From Liolophura sinensis (Eukaryota > Mollusca > Polyplacophora > Chitonida > Chitonidae), in contig NC_088298.1 in assembly GCF_032854445.1 (NCBI RefSeq), positions 6,104,488-6,168,487 on the forward strand: DNA of 64,000 nt. The letters are read 5' to 3'. A model generated the notes under the pieces. The model searched no databases. It saw only the letters and a list, made by a program, of their open reading frames with translations, and was not told where the DNA came from. The position numbers and the translations under genes are program-made. Positions 36,614 through 48,639 of this stretch are shown here, piece after piece. The first letter of the stretch is position 1. Each line of letters opens with the position of its first letter.

Positions 36614-38150
36614 TAAACTAGTGCTCAAAAGAAAGTATACAGCTGTTTGATCAGGCATCAAATAAAAACGGAAAGAAATACATTTGAAATTATTTTTAAT
36701 TCCATAAGAATATTCCATTTCACCTGAAACGTCCATACATACAGTTCATTAAATGGTGAAGGTTTGGTTTGATGGTCAGTCAAAGAGATGTGGTGTCAAC
36801 AGAACATTTACACATTTGCAAAATTCAAATGAAGCATTTTTCCCTCTGGAAATGTCATTCAAATCATGCTCAGTAGCGAGTGTGGCCTCCATTGGCATTG
36901 ATGCAGGCCACAACACGTCGCCGCATTGATGACGTCAGGCGTCGAATGACGTTAGGTGTGATTCGTTGCCATTCTTGTTGGAGACACTCTTCCAGCTGTT
37001 GAACGGTCACAGGTGGCACTGGCAGTCTTCTGACTTGTCTGCCCAGGTGGTCCCACAAGTGCTCAGTTGGATTGAGGTCGGGTGAACATGCCGGCCATGG
37101 TAAGAGATCGATGTTGGCGTTCTGTAGAAAGTCGTTCGTCAATCTTGCAGTATGAGGTCTTGCATTATCATGCTGGTACAAAATTCCTCTTTGCTGTTGG
37201 TGGATGAATGGCACTACAACCGGTCGTAAAACTTCATCCGTGTATCTGCGAGCATTGAGGTTCCCATGAATCACCACCAGCCTCGTCTTCAGATCGCCAC
37301 AGATGCCTCCCCACACCATCACACTACCACCTCCAAACGCTCGAACTTGCTCAACGCAATTTGGCACCAAACGTTCTCCTACACGCCTGAATACCCTAGC
37401 CCGACCGTCATTTTTGTACACGCAAAACCTGCTCTCGTCAGAGAACATTACCCGTGCCCATTCACGCCTCTGCCAGCGTAGAACGCGCCTGGCCTATATC
37501 AGCCGACGACGTTGATTTTGAGGCGTCGGATAAACTCCACAATACGGTCGACGTGCCCTAATACCGTGTTGACGTAGTCGACGGTAGACTGTGTGTCGAC
37601 TAATCGGGTGCCCTAGTGCCGTCGCCGCCGTTGACGTTGCCGTTACGTTCCGATTGAATGGTCCGGATGTGTCGATCTTCAGCGGGGGTGGTGACGCGTG
37701 GTCGACCGCTCCTAGGCCTGTCGGATGTAACGCCTGTCTGCCGGAGTCGCTGCATAAGTCTGACGATAGTTGCTCTTGTGCAACCAAAGGTTCTGGCAAT
37801 GGCGGCGTTGGTCGCTCCTTGCTGGGCGATGCCGACAGCTCTCTCTCGCTCAACTTGGCTCAAACGTGGCATACCTCTGGTGTTTTTCTGACGACTGTGT
37901 TCCTAACGTTTCCCGTCGACTCATTTATACCGCCAAAATGCACGTTCATGTCGTGTTACACGTGGAAGGGCCATTTTTCGATTTTATGCTAAGTTTAAGC
38001 AAATCTTGCTTTGTTGGGCCTGTTTGTTCCCTGGATGGATCGGCGTTTACACCGGTAATAGGGCTCATCATGGATAATTTCTCAGTTTTTTACTTTGCCC
38101 GATTTTTATGTATTTGTTTTGGTGTATACTTTCTTTTGAGCACTAGTTTA
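36614..38150 (-). mobile_element. Tc1-like DNA transposon with TA target duplication
   Basis: The element spans 36616-38148 (1,533 bp). Its terminal inverted repeats match perfectly over 26 bp (AACTAGTGCTCAAAAGAAAG, then TATACA). It is flanked by TA at 36614-36615 and 38149-38150. The corresponding site in copy B (about 44415) reads AACATCTATATAAGC with no element. A broken transposase lies on the minus strand. Perfect repeats and an empty allele indicate a young insertion, mobilised in trans since its own gene is damaged. Confidence 0.93.
36870..37872 (-). pseudogene. Tc1-like transposase, one frameshift and one stop
   Basis: Start at 37872 (MPRLSQVERERAVG). The N-terminal helix-turn-helix region includes AAIARTFGCTRATIVRLMQR. 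A frame change of -1 type occurs near 37650, after RTIQSERN. The second frame continues with RHTVYRRLRQHGIRARRP, meets a TAG at 37494-37496, and stays open from there to the end at 36870. The DDE residues are present: D in FSDESRF, D in YQHDNARPH, E in PTEHLWD, with 34 residues between the last two, which is the DD34E spacing of Tc1. About 330 codons overall, normal for the family. Confidence 0.92.
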
Positions 38151-38369
38151 CATAAGTACTGATGTTTTTTACATTAGCATGATGTTTTTATGAACAGTTG
38201 TCATTCAAATTACTATACATTTGAATTAAATTTCTTACATTTTCATGGGGTATCGATTGCCCACCCTGCAGTGAAAATTGATGACTGCTTCATACATCTC
38301 ACCAGTTTATTTAGGGATTCAATTAAACCTTAGGGTTTTGCGATTATCGACTTGAAACGCCGCTCCTAG

Positions 38370-38602
38370 GCCTACAAGTGGTACACAACTGTCGAACGTG
38401 TGATACAGGAATGTCGAACCAGTGGTAAACGACTGTGTGACGAGTGGTACACTAATGTCGGGCGAGTGGTACACGAATGTCGGACTTAGGGTACACAAAT
38501 GTCGGACGAGTGGAACACGAATGTCTGACAGGTGGTACAAGAATGTCGAACAAATGGTACACGAATGTTGGTCGAGTGGTACACGAATACCGGACTGGAC
38601 GC
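38370..38602 (+). repeat. 22-bp minisatellite (copy A)
   Basis: Ten or so units of the type CGAGTGGTACACGAATGTCG. Copy B has the matching array at 44640-44870 with one unit gained and one lost. Confidence 0.9.
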
Positions 38603-39020
38603 TTAGATTACATTTATTGTTCTAGGTTAAATCCACAAACTAACATCATCAAACGTCTTAAGACATAAGTTAAACATTCCAACGCAGCTGCAGATAAGAT
38701 GCTTTGCTGTACAAAGATTAAAATTTGTGCAATGTACTAACAACAGCTTGAGTCCTATCTTGGTCTGGGTTTTGTTTTTGTAAGAACTTGCAATTTATGA
38801 CTATTCAAGTGTAAGTTGCTTCATTAATACGAACCCTGGACTAGAAGCTGAGTGGTTTCACCACAGAGTTTACTACTTTAGGAATTAGCAACCGGTAACA
38901 AGAACAGTGATTTAAAAAAAAGCAGCTTTTCCCAGCACAGTTTTACTGTACACAAAACGTTAACGCATAAGAGGAATTTGGTCAACGTTAGAAATACTAG
39001 TGACAGCCTTTTGCATATTT

Positions 39021-39098
39021 TTACTTTATTTATTTGATTGGTGTTTCACGCCATATTAAAATATATTTAACTTATACGACCAGTGGGCGAGCATTACA
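39021..39098 (-). repeat. SINE 3' end fragment, antisense (copy A)
   Basis: TTTATTTATTTGATTGGTGT then TTCACGCCATATTAAAATAT to GGCGAGCATTAC. Also at 45287-45362 in copy B. A sense-strand tail of the same SINE (AAAACACCAATCAAATAAAT) is at 39308 and 45601. Confidence 0.8.
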
Positions 39099-40084
39099 GC
39101 TTCGTGATGAAGGCACTAACTCTAAACCCTAAAAGTGAAAAAAAGGAGAAAAGACAATGAAGTAATGCAAATAGAATTTTTTTGCACGCTGCCGACATAG
39201 AATTACTCAAAATGGTATTTGCAGGTGCGTAACTCAAGTTTTATAAATTGTCTGACGTATCTGGGAAAATCTTGTCCATACTAAGGCAACACTTCACCGG
39301 TACAGGGTAAAACACCAATCAAATAAATAAAAAAGTAAATGTCTGGGAGAACTGGTATTGGTGGTAAAATTTGTACGTCGATATACAACGGTACGGAAAG
39401 CAACATTCTGCATGGCTGCCAGACAGAAAGGTCATAAAAACAGTACTAGATTCACGCGTGAACGGAAGACAGCCATTCCCGGAACTATAGGTATAACATT
39501 TGTGGAAATGCATTCTGAAAGAGGAGAAAAAAAGAAGGTTAAGCAACTGTTCACGTTTTATCCCAGTACAAGCTTACTATTCATGCGACTTTCACGGATG
39601 AGAGGATATAGGTCACCTTGACAAATAACAGCTTTTGTTCCAGTTGTCTATAAAATCATCCTACCATGCACAAACATGTGTAGATAATACGATTTATCAT
39701 TTATACAAACGTTAAATGTCGAGATTTCCTTTAATGATAACAATGATATTTTACTGGCTGGAGTTAGATATTCTACTCCACTGTCAGTTGCGGGCCGTGT
39801 GCAAATATGCATATCAAATAGAGCTGACCTTTCAAACAAGATGGAGTGTGTCACCAAACAACACACCGGCCGCTACGTTTATCTCACCAAAAAATATCAT
39901 TTCATGCTGTTTATTTCTACAAATAAAAGAATTTGAGTTTGTTTGCTTGTTATATTACGTTTATGATTTATATACAGGTGAACTATTAAAATTTACTTCA
40001 GTGATGAAAGTGTTATTTTGCATAGTTGATATAGAGGATAGTGCTCTGTGCATGTTGATTTAAAGGTTTAACAGCGCCGTAGCG

Positions 40085-40237
40085 GTGTTTCTTGTGTAAA
40101 CCGATACCGCTGACCCTTGTTTCGTATCGAGTCAAATCCCGAGAATGGGCAGTATTTCAGGGATTTCATTGCGCATTTATCGGGATTTGACTCTGTACGA
40201 ATCAAGAGGAAGCGGTATCTGGTTACAAAACAAACAC
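40085..40237. repeat. Long hairpin, MITE-like (copy A)
   Basis: Imperfect inverted arms of about 58 bp (40085-40143 and 40179-40237) around a 35-bp loop. Arm cores: CGAGTCAAATCCCG and CGGGATTTGACTC; ATACCGCT and AGCGGTAT. The whole structure recurs at 46656-46808 in copy B. Confidence 0.75.
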
Positions 40238-40558
40238 TAAGACGAAGGTGTTAACCTCTATTCTACATCCAAAATGAAAGAAAATTAAGCAAAAGCTTAT
40301 TCATGCTGCCATTTTCTTTTCAATGGCCTAGGCCATTGCAGTTTACCTAGATATTTCAGGGCTGCGTATGTATGTCATCGTGTCTCATAGTTGCGTGATA
40401 TAAGAATGTAGAAGTATACTGTGCATGTAGTAATGACGTCATACGGGCAAACCTCAGATGGGAACATCATAAAAAAAGTGTTTCTTTTTCCACGTTATTT
40501 TTCGTGTGAGTGTAAAATCATAAAAATTTTAAAATCAAAAGCGACATATGGGCGTCGC

Positions 40559-40916
40559 CGCTATGGTTTTACTCTTGATGATGTACAACTGTCACACTGT
40601 CGTCACTGCTGTGATTTCACTCTCTGTCCTGTATGCCCTGTCACACTGTGTTCGCTGCTATGGTTTTACTCTTGATGCTGTACGTCTATCACAGTGTCTT
40701 CACTACTATGGTTTTACTCTTGATGCTGTACGTCTGTCACAATGTAGTGGCTGCTCTGGTTTCACTCTCTATGCTGTACGCCTGTCACACTGTCGAGAGC
40801 TGCTTTGGTTTTACTCTTTATACTGTACTGCTATCAAACTGTCTTCACTGCTATAGTTTTTACTCTCATGGTGTACGCCTGCCATACTGTAGTGACTGCT
40901 CAGTTTGGCTCTCTAT
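40559..40916 (+). repeat. 48-bp minisatellite, truncated by the gap (copy A)
   Basis: Units such as CTGCTATGGTTTTACTCTTG then ATGCTGTACGTCTGTCACAC. Same array as 47128-47760. Confidence 0.9.
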
Positions 40917-41116
40917 NNNNNNNNNNNNNNNNNNNNNNNNNNNNNNNNNNNNNNNNNNNNNNNNNNNNNNNNNNNNNNNNNNNNNNNNNNNNNNNNNNNN
41001 NNNNNNNNNNNNNNNNNNNNNNNNNNNNNNNNNNNNNNNNNNNNNNNNNNNNNNNNNNNNNNNNNNNNNNNNNNNNNNNNNNNNNNNNNNNNNNNNNNNN
41101 NNNNNNNNNNNNNNNN
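40917..41116. other. Assembly gap, exactly 200 N
   Basis: A round-number N run typical of an unsized scaffold join. The sequence to its right restarts copy B at the position equal to 32985. Confidence 0.99.
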
Positions 41117-42440
41117 TCGCGGACGCCAGAGAAAGCACCTCGGCTTGAACAGTGTTTCAATAATTTTACCCTATTTTATAAATGAACCAAAAACAAAAAC
41201 AAACAAAAAAACAAACACCACTTGTTTGCGAGATAGATAAAGGAGTAAATTTAAATTCTTAAGTTCCAATAAATTCAGAGAAAAAAATTGTATCATAAGA
41301 TTTAATTCATTTTAGGCGTTGTTCGGTGAGATGCCGTCTTCTCATTCCACAACCTTCGGCATCCGTAATGAATTTAACAGTATAACCATATCTGTGATAT
41401 TCGTTATTTAGAAACTGCTGAAATTTACAAAATTTGAACCGCGTGACTAAGCAAGCCTAGAGTTTATTGGCAGATGAATCCGGTTTGGCCCGAGAATTGT
41501 GAACCATAAATGATACAGACCTGTCCCACAATTAACAGTATGTCAAATGGCCCTTGGGCTACACGTAACTAAATCGTTGTAAACGATCTCAAAATGATGT
41601 TTTGTGCAGTAGATCTGTGTAATCATGTCACTTCATGGAGTGAATGAGTAAAGGCTACGTCACAGCTTAGGCCGCGTAATCTGAAAGCAACGTGTTTCAT
41701 TGGATAAAATTCTAGCTGCCTCGATTCACACAAGGCATTTGTGCAGTACTGCATTTTGTTCTACATGTTATTCGGTGAAATCTCATTGAAATAATAAAGT
41801 ATGAAAATTTTTAGAAAGCTTGAATAATCTGCTTTCAACTCAAATATGTTTTAGCCAGGGTGCTGTTTTGTCCTTTAATGATCCAATTCTTCGCTTCTTT
41901 GTTCTCAGTTTTAGTGGCTCAAAGAATAAACCTAGAGCATCCAGGATACAAGAGTTAATTAAGATTACAACAGGAACCAGAAGTCGTTCAAAGGGAAGAA
42001 AAAATCTTTAGAAATTTCCAATTAATCTGAAGATCTGCTAAATTGATAACGTGACGCTCATGTGTTGAACGGATGAAAAGACATAATGAGACTTATGTGA
42101 ATGTTCGGAAGTCACGTAGCTTTGTTGTTCGTACGCAAGCCTGACTACACGTAGGCAATTGGTCACACCCGTACAAATGTATGTATAACAACTGGCTTAT
42201 ATTCGCTTCTGAGAAACATATTTCAGATTCCATGGATCTTTCCAGTATAATATATTAGAAAACTGTGTCAGCCAACTTTGTTCAGATTGCATTTTTTAAG
42301 CGCGTGCGTAAAAGCATGGCCCCCGCATGGGTATATTTGTTTCGTTTTATTGTTTTGTGAAATAATAGGAACATGTGATAGCCCCTATCTGCGCTTACAA
42401 TGTATTGGTAAAATGCATGTACGCATGGGTTGCCATTCCC

Positions 42441-42459
42441 CTCCTCTCTCTCTCTCTCC

Positions 42460-42507
<48 letters not shown>

Positions 42508-42516
42508 ATCTCTCTC

Positions 42517-42552
<36 letters not shown>
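42441..42552. repeat. (CT)n microsatellite (copy B)
   Basis: Interrupted CT run followed directly by ATAGGAAAAAAAAATTCATTC, where copy A has about 400 extra bases. Confidence 0.95.
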
Positions 42553-42558
<6 letters not shown>

Positions 42559-45500
42559 AAAAAAAATTCATTCAGAATCCGTGGTTAAGGCTAACACACT
42601 TTACTAAGAATACGTATAATTTGCCCTTTTGGCCAGCGTTTGGTTACAATTTTGGAATTTATGCTTGAAGCGTATTATTAAATAGATTCAAACATGGAAT
42701 GCCTACTGGATTAGTAACCGTTTCTGTTATATAGGTATAGATGATATGATTGTTTTCTGCTAGTCTGTTACGAACCCGGACAGCAAACATTGTCTTGTAT
42801 TGTTTTATTTGTCAGTGTCTAACCTACATTTTCCCCTCTGTATAAGTTTTATCCCATGCTGTAACTCAGTCGAATGTTCCCCAGTCTTCGGTGTTCATGA
42901 GCTTAGTGCCATTGTAAACAGAGGATACCTTCTGGGATTAGGTATCGGTGTCGTAAACATGTTTACGATCAAACCATCCAGAATTTACTTTTACGTTAGT
43001 CTGTAAATGTGAGCAACGGAGTTGTGAAGCACGCAGTCATTCACGCGAGTCCACTAGTGAGCAGTCACATTTACTGTCATTCACTTAACCAGGATGTTTT
43101 AATATAGGGTTAGGCGTAGATCGCAGCCGAGAAGTCTGTCAGGTTAAAATAGTGGTGTTTAAAAACAGCTTAGCGGGTAGAAACTCCGCGCCACTAAAAT
43201 CCGTGCAAAATGAACCATTGCATGCATTAACCGGGCAAAACTTTAACAACTCATGTTCAGCAAGACATTCTCTGTTCCTCTGTCAATTTTGTCATATTCT
43301 GTAGAGTTTGATGGTGGTAAATCCAAGAGAATTCACAGCTATGACACTCATATGCCATGTCGACATTATGACCCAATCAATCGGATTGTTGCTCGACACG
43401 CATGCGTGTTGACCTTTCACCACGTCTCTCTGTTTTGATCAGCTGGCTGTCAGTTCTGACAGACAGAAAGCCATGCTACTGCGGAAGAGAAAATTTGCAA
43501 TTGTCTGAAGGCTATGGAGCAGAATGACGGACCCCACAATTTGGGCGAACTGTCAAATTAAGTTTGCAGTAAAACAACGAGGTGGGGGAGTATCTTTGGC
43601 AACCATTCTATTCTAAATTTTACACAAAGGTCCTATTTTCCACTTCGGCTAAGGTTTGCGGAAGAATGATGATGTAAAGGCAAGTAGCGATTTTGGCAAA
43701 ATGTGAGTAAGGAAGACACTGATCTTAGAGCAAAAGAAGCCAGTTGTTTCTCGTCTTTTTTCTCCGATAGTGGTACCCTAACAACTAACCTTTTATTAAT
43801 GAGAAAAGCAAAATCTTTGCCGAAGTTATTCAATTGGTTCATATATACCCAGGTGGTTGTTGGCAACAAAATGGCTTCCACCATGTCCAATTACATAAAA
43901 TTTGGCTGCTTTTTTATATCGGATATCGGAAAGTTCCCCTTGCCCTGGTTATCAGATTTAATATAATTCGCTGTGTAATTTTTCTGTTTGTTTTTCACAA
44001 GTGGGTTGTTTATATATAAATATATAAATAATGTGAATTGTAGGATTATGATTTACCCGGACTATCTAAAGCCCTATCCGCATTTGTGTTTCACCACCTA
44101 CAGTCGCTGTCGTACTATAAGAGCTGTACATGTGATTATTACAAATCCAAAACTCTGAATTACGGCGTGTTTCTGGTCTTCTTCTATTTTGTGAAAAAAT
44201 GTGCTACATTTTGAACTGCATATTAAGACGAATAATTTGATACTCTCTTCGGGTTGTTTTGTTTAAATACATCCTTTACTTTTGTTCTAGTTTTATACAT
44301 TTCGCATACCTTCAGACATCATATAAATCTGTTAAGAGACTGTTAGGTTATGGTAAACTGTTTCATTATTTTCAAGCTTGTTTGGAATTCTGTTTAAGCC
44401 CGGTACGATAACATCTATATAAGCAGTGATGTTTTTTACATTAGCACGATGCTTTTATGAACAGTTGTCATTCAAATTACTATATATTTGAATTGAATTT
44501 CTTACATTTTCATGGGGTATCGATTGTCCACCCTGCAGTGAAAACTGATGACTGCTTCATACATCTCACCAGTTTATTTAGGGATTCAATTAAGCCTTAG
44601 GGTTTTGCGATTATCGACTTGAAACGCCGCTCCTAGGCCTACAAGTGGTACACAACTGTCGAACGTGTGATACAGGAATGTCGAACCAGTGGTACACGAC
44701 TGTGTGACGAGTTGTACACTAATGTCGGACGAGTGGTACACTAATGTCGGACGAGTGGAACACGAATGCCTGACAGGTGGTACAAGAATGTCGAACAAAT
44801 GGTACACGAATGTTGGTCGAGTGGTACACGAATGTCGAACGAGTGGTACACGAATACCGGACTGGACGCTTAGATTGCATTTATTGTTCTAGGTTAAATC
44901 CACAAACTAACATCATCAAACGTCTTAAGACATAAGTTAAACATTCCAACGCAGATGCAGATAAGATGCTTTGCTGTACAAAGATTAAAATTTGTGCAAT
45001 GTACTAACAACAGCTTGAGTCCTATCTTGGTCTGGGTTTGTTTTTTGTAAGAACTTGCAATTTATAACTATTCAAGTGTTAAGTTGCTTCATTAATACGG
45101 ACCCTGGACTAGAAACTGAATTGTTTCACGACAGACTTTACTACTTTAGGAATTAGCAAACGGTAACAAGAACAGTGATTTAAAAAAAGCAGCTTTTCCC
45201 AGCACAGTTTTACTGTACACAAAACGTTAACGCGTAAGAGGAATTTGGTCAACGTTAGAAATACTAGTGACAGCCTTTTGCATATTTTTACTTTATTTAT
45301 TTGATTGGTGTTTCACGCCATATTAAAATATATTTCACTTATACGACGAGTGGCGAGCATTACAGCTTCGTGATGAAGGCACTAGCTCTAAACCCTAAAA
45401 GTGAAAAAAAAGGAGAAAAGACAATGAAGTAATGCAAATAGAAATTTGTTGCCACGCTGCCGACATAGAATTACTCAAAATGGTATTTGCAGGTGCGTAA

Positions 45501-46293
45501 CTCAAGTTTTATAAGTCGTCTGACGTATCTGGGCAAATCTTGTCCATACTAAGGCAACACTTTATCGGTGTCATATCAGGGAAATATTCTTAAGTACAGT
45601 GTAAAACACCAATCAAATAAATAAAAATAATAAATGTCTGGGAAAACTTTAAATCGTTATTGGTGGTGTAAAATTTGTACGTCGATATACAACGATACGG
45701 AAAGCAACGTTCTGCATGGCTGCCAGACAGAAAGGTCATAAAACTAGTACTAGATTCACGCGTGAACCGAAGACAGCCATTCCCGGAACTATAGGTATAC
45801 ATTTGTGGAAATGCATTCTGGAAAGAGGAGAAAAAAAAGGAGGTTAAGCAACTGTTCACGTTTTATCCCAGTACAAGCTTACTATACACGCGACTTTCAC
45901 GGATGAGAGGATATAGGTCACCGTGACAAATAACAGCCTTTGTTCCAGTTGTCTATAAAATCATCCTACCATGCACAAACATGTGTAGATAATACGATTT
46001 ATCATTTATACAAACGTTAAATGTCGAGATTTCCTTTAATGATAACAGTGATATTTTACTGGCTGGAGTCAGATATTCTACCCCACTGTCAGTTGCGGGC
46101 CGTGTGCGAATATGCATATCAAATAGAGATGACCTTTCAAACAAGATGGAGTGTGTCACCAAACAACACACCGGCCGCTACGTTTATCTCCCCAAACAAT
46201 ATCATTTCATGCTGTTTATTTCTACAAATAAAAGAATTTGAGTTTGTTTGCTTTTATGATTTATATACAGGTGAACTATTAAAATTTACTTCG

Positions 46294-46581
46294 GTGATGA
46301 AAGAAAGGGGGCCTCCGTGGCTCAGTCGGTTAGCGCGCCAGCGCAGCGTAATGACCCAGAAGCCTCTCACCAATGCGGTCGCTGTGAGTTCAAGACCAGC
46401 TCATGCTGCCTTCCTCTCCGGCCGTACGTGGGAAGGTCTGCCAGCAACCTGCGGATGGTCGTGGGTTTCCCCCGGGCTCTGCCCGGTTTCCACCCACCAT
46501 AATGCTGGCCGCCGTCGTATAAGTGAAATATTCTTGAGTACGGCGTAAAACACCAATCAAAAAAAAAATCAGTGATGAAAG
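46294..46581 (+). repeat. Full-length young tRNA-derived SINE with target duplication
   Basis: The element (46304-46571) starts GGGGGCCTCCGTGGCTCAGT. It has a near-consensus A-box (TGGCTCAGTCGGTTAGCGC) and B-box (GAGTTCAAGACC), the full body, and the end GTAAAACACCAATCAAAAAA. The target duplication GTGATGAAAG is at 46294-46303 and 46572-46581. Copy A has a single GTGATGAAAG at the same place (about 40001) with no insertion. It is the best-preserved copy in the window and a good reference for the family. Confidence 0.95.
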
Positions 46582-46655
46582 TGTTATTTTGCATAGTTGA
46601 TATAGAGGATAGTGCTCTGTGCATATTGAATTAAAGATTTAAGAGCGCCGTAGCG

Positions 46656-46808
46656 GTGTTTCTTGTGTAAACCGATACCGCTGACCCTTGTTTCGTATCG
46701 AGTCAAATCCCGAGAATGGGCAGTATTTCAGGGATTTCATTGCGCATTTATCGGGATTTGACTCTGTACGAAACAAGAGGAAGCGGTATCTGGTTACAAA
46801 ACAAATAC
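46656..46808. repeat. Long hairpin, MITE-like (copy B)
   Basis: Counterpart of 40085-40237, with a few substitutions mostly outside the paired cores. Confidence 0.75.
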
Positions 46809-47127
46809 TAAGACGAAGGTGTTAACCTCTATTCTACATCCAAAATGAAAGAAAAATAAGCAAAACTTATTTCATGCTGCCATTTCCTTCTCACTGGCCT
46901 TGGCCATTGCAGTTTACCTAGATATTTCAGGGCTGCGTATGTATGTCATCGTGTCTCATAGTTGCGTGACATAAGAATGTAGAATTATACTGTGCATGTA
47001 TTATGACGTCATACGGCCAACCTCAGATGGGAACATCATGAAAAAGTGTTTCTTTTTCCACGTTATGGCGTGTGAGTGTAAAATCATAAAAATGTAAAAA
47101 TCAAAAGCGACATATGGGCGTCGCCGC

Positions 47128-47760
47128 TATGGTTTTACTCTTGATGATGTACAACTGTCACACTGTCGTCACTGCTGTGATTTCACTCTCTGTCCTGTAG
47201 GCCTGTCACACTGCGTTCGCTGCTATGGTTTTACTCTTGATGCTGTACGTCTATCACAGTGTCTTCACTGCTCTCGTTTTACTCTTGATGCTGTACGGCT
47301 GTCACACTGTCTTCACTACTATGGTTTTACTCTTGATGCTGTACGTCTGTCACAATGTAGTGGCTGCTCTGGTTTCACTCTCTATGCTGTACGCCTGTCA
47401 CACTGTCGTGAGCTGCTTTGGTTTTACTCTTTATACTGTACTGCTATCAAACTGTCTTCACTGCTATAGTTTTACTCTTCATGGTGTACGCCTGCCATAC
47501 TGTAGTGGCTGCTCAGGTTTGGCTCTCTATGCTGTGCGACTGTCACACTGTCGTCGCTGCTCTGGTTTCACTCTCTATGCTGTACGACTCTCACACTGTC
47601 TTCATTGCTATGGTTTTACTCCCTATGCTCTACGTCTGTCACACTGTCGTCGCTGCTCTGGTTTCACTCTCTGTGCTGTACGTCTGTCACATTGTCGTGG
47701 CTGATATGGTTTTACTCTCTATGCTGTACGTCGATCACACTGTCTACTGTCTGTATGTAT
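47128..47760 (+). repeat. 48-bp minisatellite
   Basis: About 13 units of CTGCTCTGGTTTCACTCTCT plus ATGCTGTACGACTGTCACAC plus TGTCGTCG. A 16-residue frame (LYAVRLSHC...) runs through because 48 is a multiple of three. The same repeat is inverted at 48640-48855. Confidence 0.92.
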
Positions 47761-47891
47761 ATTTACAAGATTACCCTTTGATATATCACGACTATTTGCC
47801 TACTGGAATAGTGTGTGTGAAGAAACGTTACGGTCAGACAAAATATCATGCACATATCGACAACCATTTTGTTTCTTGTTTCTGCATTAGA

Positions 47892-48377
47892 CCTGTTCAT
47901 GGGGAAAGCGTCGCCGAAGGGCTCTGTTACATTTGTTATTATGAACCTGTTCATGGGGAAAGCGTCGCCGAAGGGCTCTGTTACATTTGTTATTATGAAC
48001 CTGTTCATGGGGAAAGCGTCGCCGAAGGGCTCTGTTACATTTGTTATTATGAACCTGTTCATGGGGAAAGCGTCGCCGAAGGGCTCTGTTACATTTGTTA
48101 TTATGAACCTGTTCATGGGGAAAGCGTCGCCGAAGGGCTCTGTTACATTTGTTATTATGAACCTGTTCATGGGGAAAGCGTCGCCGAAGGGCTCTGTTAC
48201 ATTTGTTATTATGAACCTGTTCATGGGGAAAGCGTCGCCGAAGGGCTCTGTTACATTTGTTATTATGAACCTATTCATGGGGAAAGCGTCGCCGAAGGGC
48301 TCTGTTACATTTGTTATTATGAACCTATTCATGGGGAAAGCGTCGCCGAAGGGCTCTGTTACGTTTGTTATTATTTC
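47892..48377 (+). repeat. 54-bp tandem array, 9 near-identical copies
   Basis: Unit: CCTGTTCATGGGGAAAGCGT then CGCCGAAGGGCTCTGTTACA then TTTGTTATTATGAA. Units start every 54 bp from 47892. Only two variant positions were noticed, both in the last two copies. At least three frames are open across it: plus from 47848 (MHISTTILFLVSA then MNLFMGKASPKGSVTFVI repeats, 185 codons), plus from 47418, and minus 48332-47763. The tail at 48378-48460 holds one more, diverged copy (GGCAAAGCGTTGCCGAGACG). Confidence 0.95.
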
Positions 48378-48639
48378 ATCCGTATATGATCAAGAACGTG
48401 ATTGATAGGCAAAGCGTTGCCGAGACGCCCTGACAGATTTGTTATTTCTTCCTCAATATCTGTTCCACGGTCTATCTATAGGAAAGTCATCACTGCGTGG
48501 GCGTCAGTGGAAACAGCGATGCATTAGACGATGGATTGTAACGAATTCCCTATGATACATGCGAATTACGCGAATAAAACTTCAAATGTCAGGTAGCATC
48601 ATGCATTGTATAATAACAAACAGCACAGAGAGCGAAACC

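Larger units (their letters stand above)
41117..47530. repeat. Copy B of the duplicated segment
   Basis: Counterpart of 32985-40916. It lacks the Tc1-like element and the TA microsatellite block and carries a full-length SINE at 46304-46571. Between 43718 and 43765 it also has different sequence from copy A. No genes seen. Confidence 0.9.

Noticed and set aside
40633..41240. Frames spanning the N gap
   Set aside because: The middle is undefined sequence; nothing can be inferred.
46311..46390. tRNA gene
   Set aside because: A- and B-box are present but no acceptor stem; it is the head of a SINE. The same holds for 4077-4150 and 49690-49757.
47418..48389. 323-codon plus-strand frame
   Set aside because: Runs through two unrelated minisatellites; an artefact of unit lengths 48 and 54.
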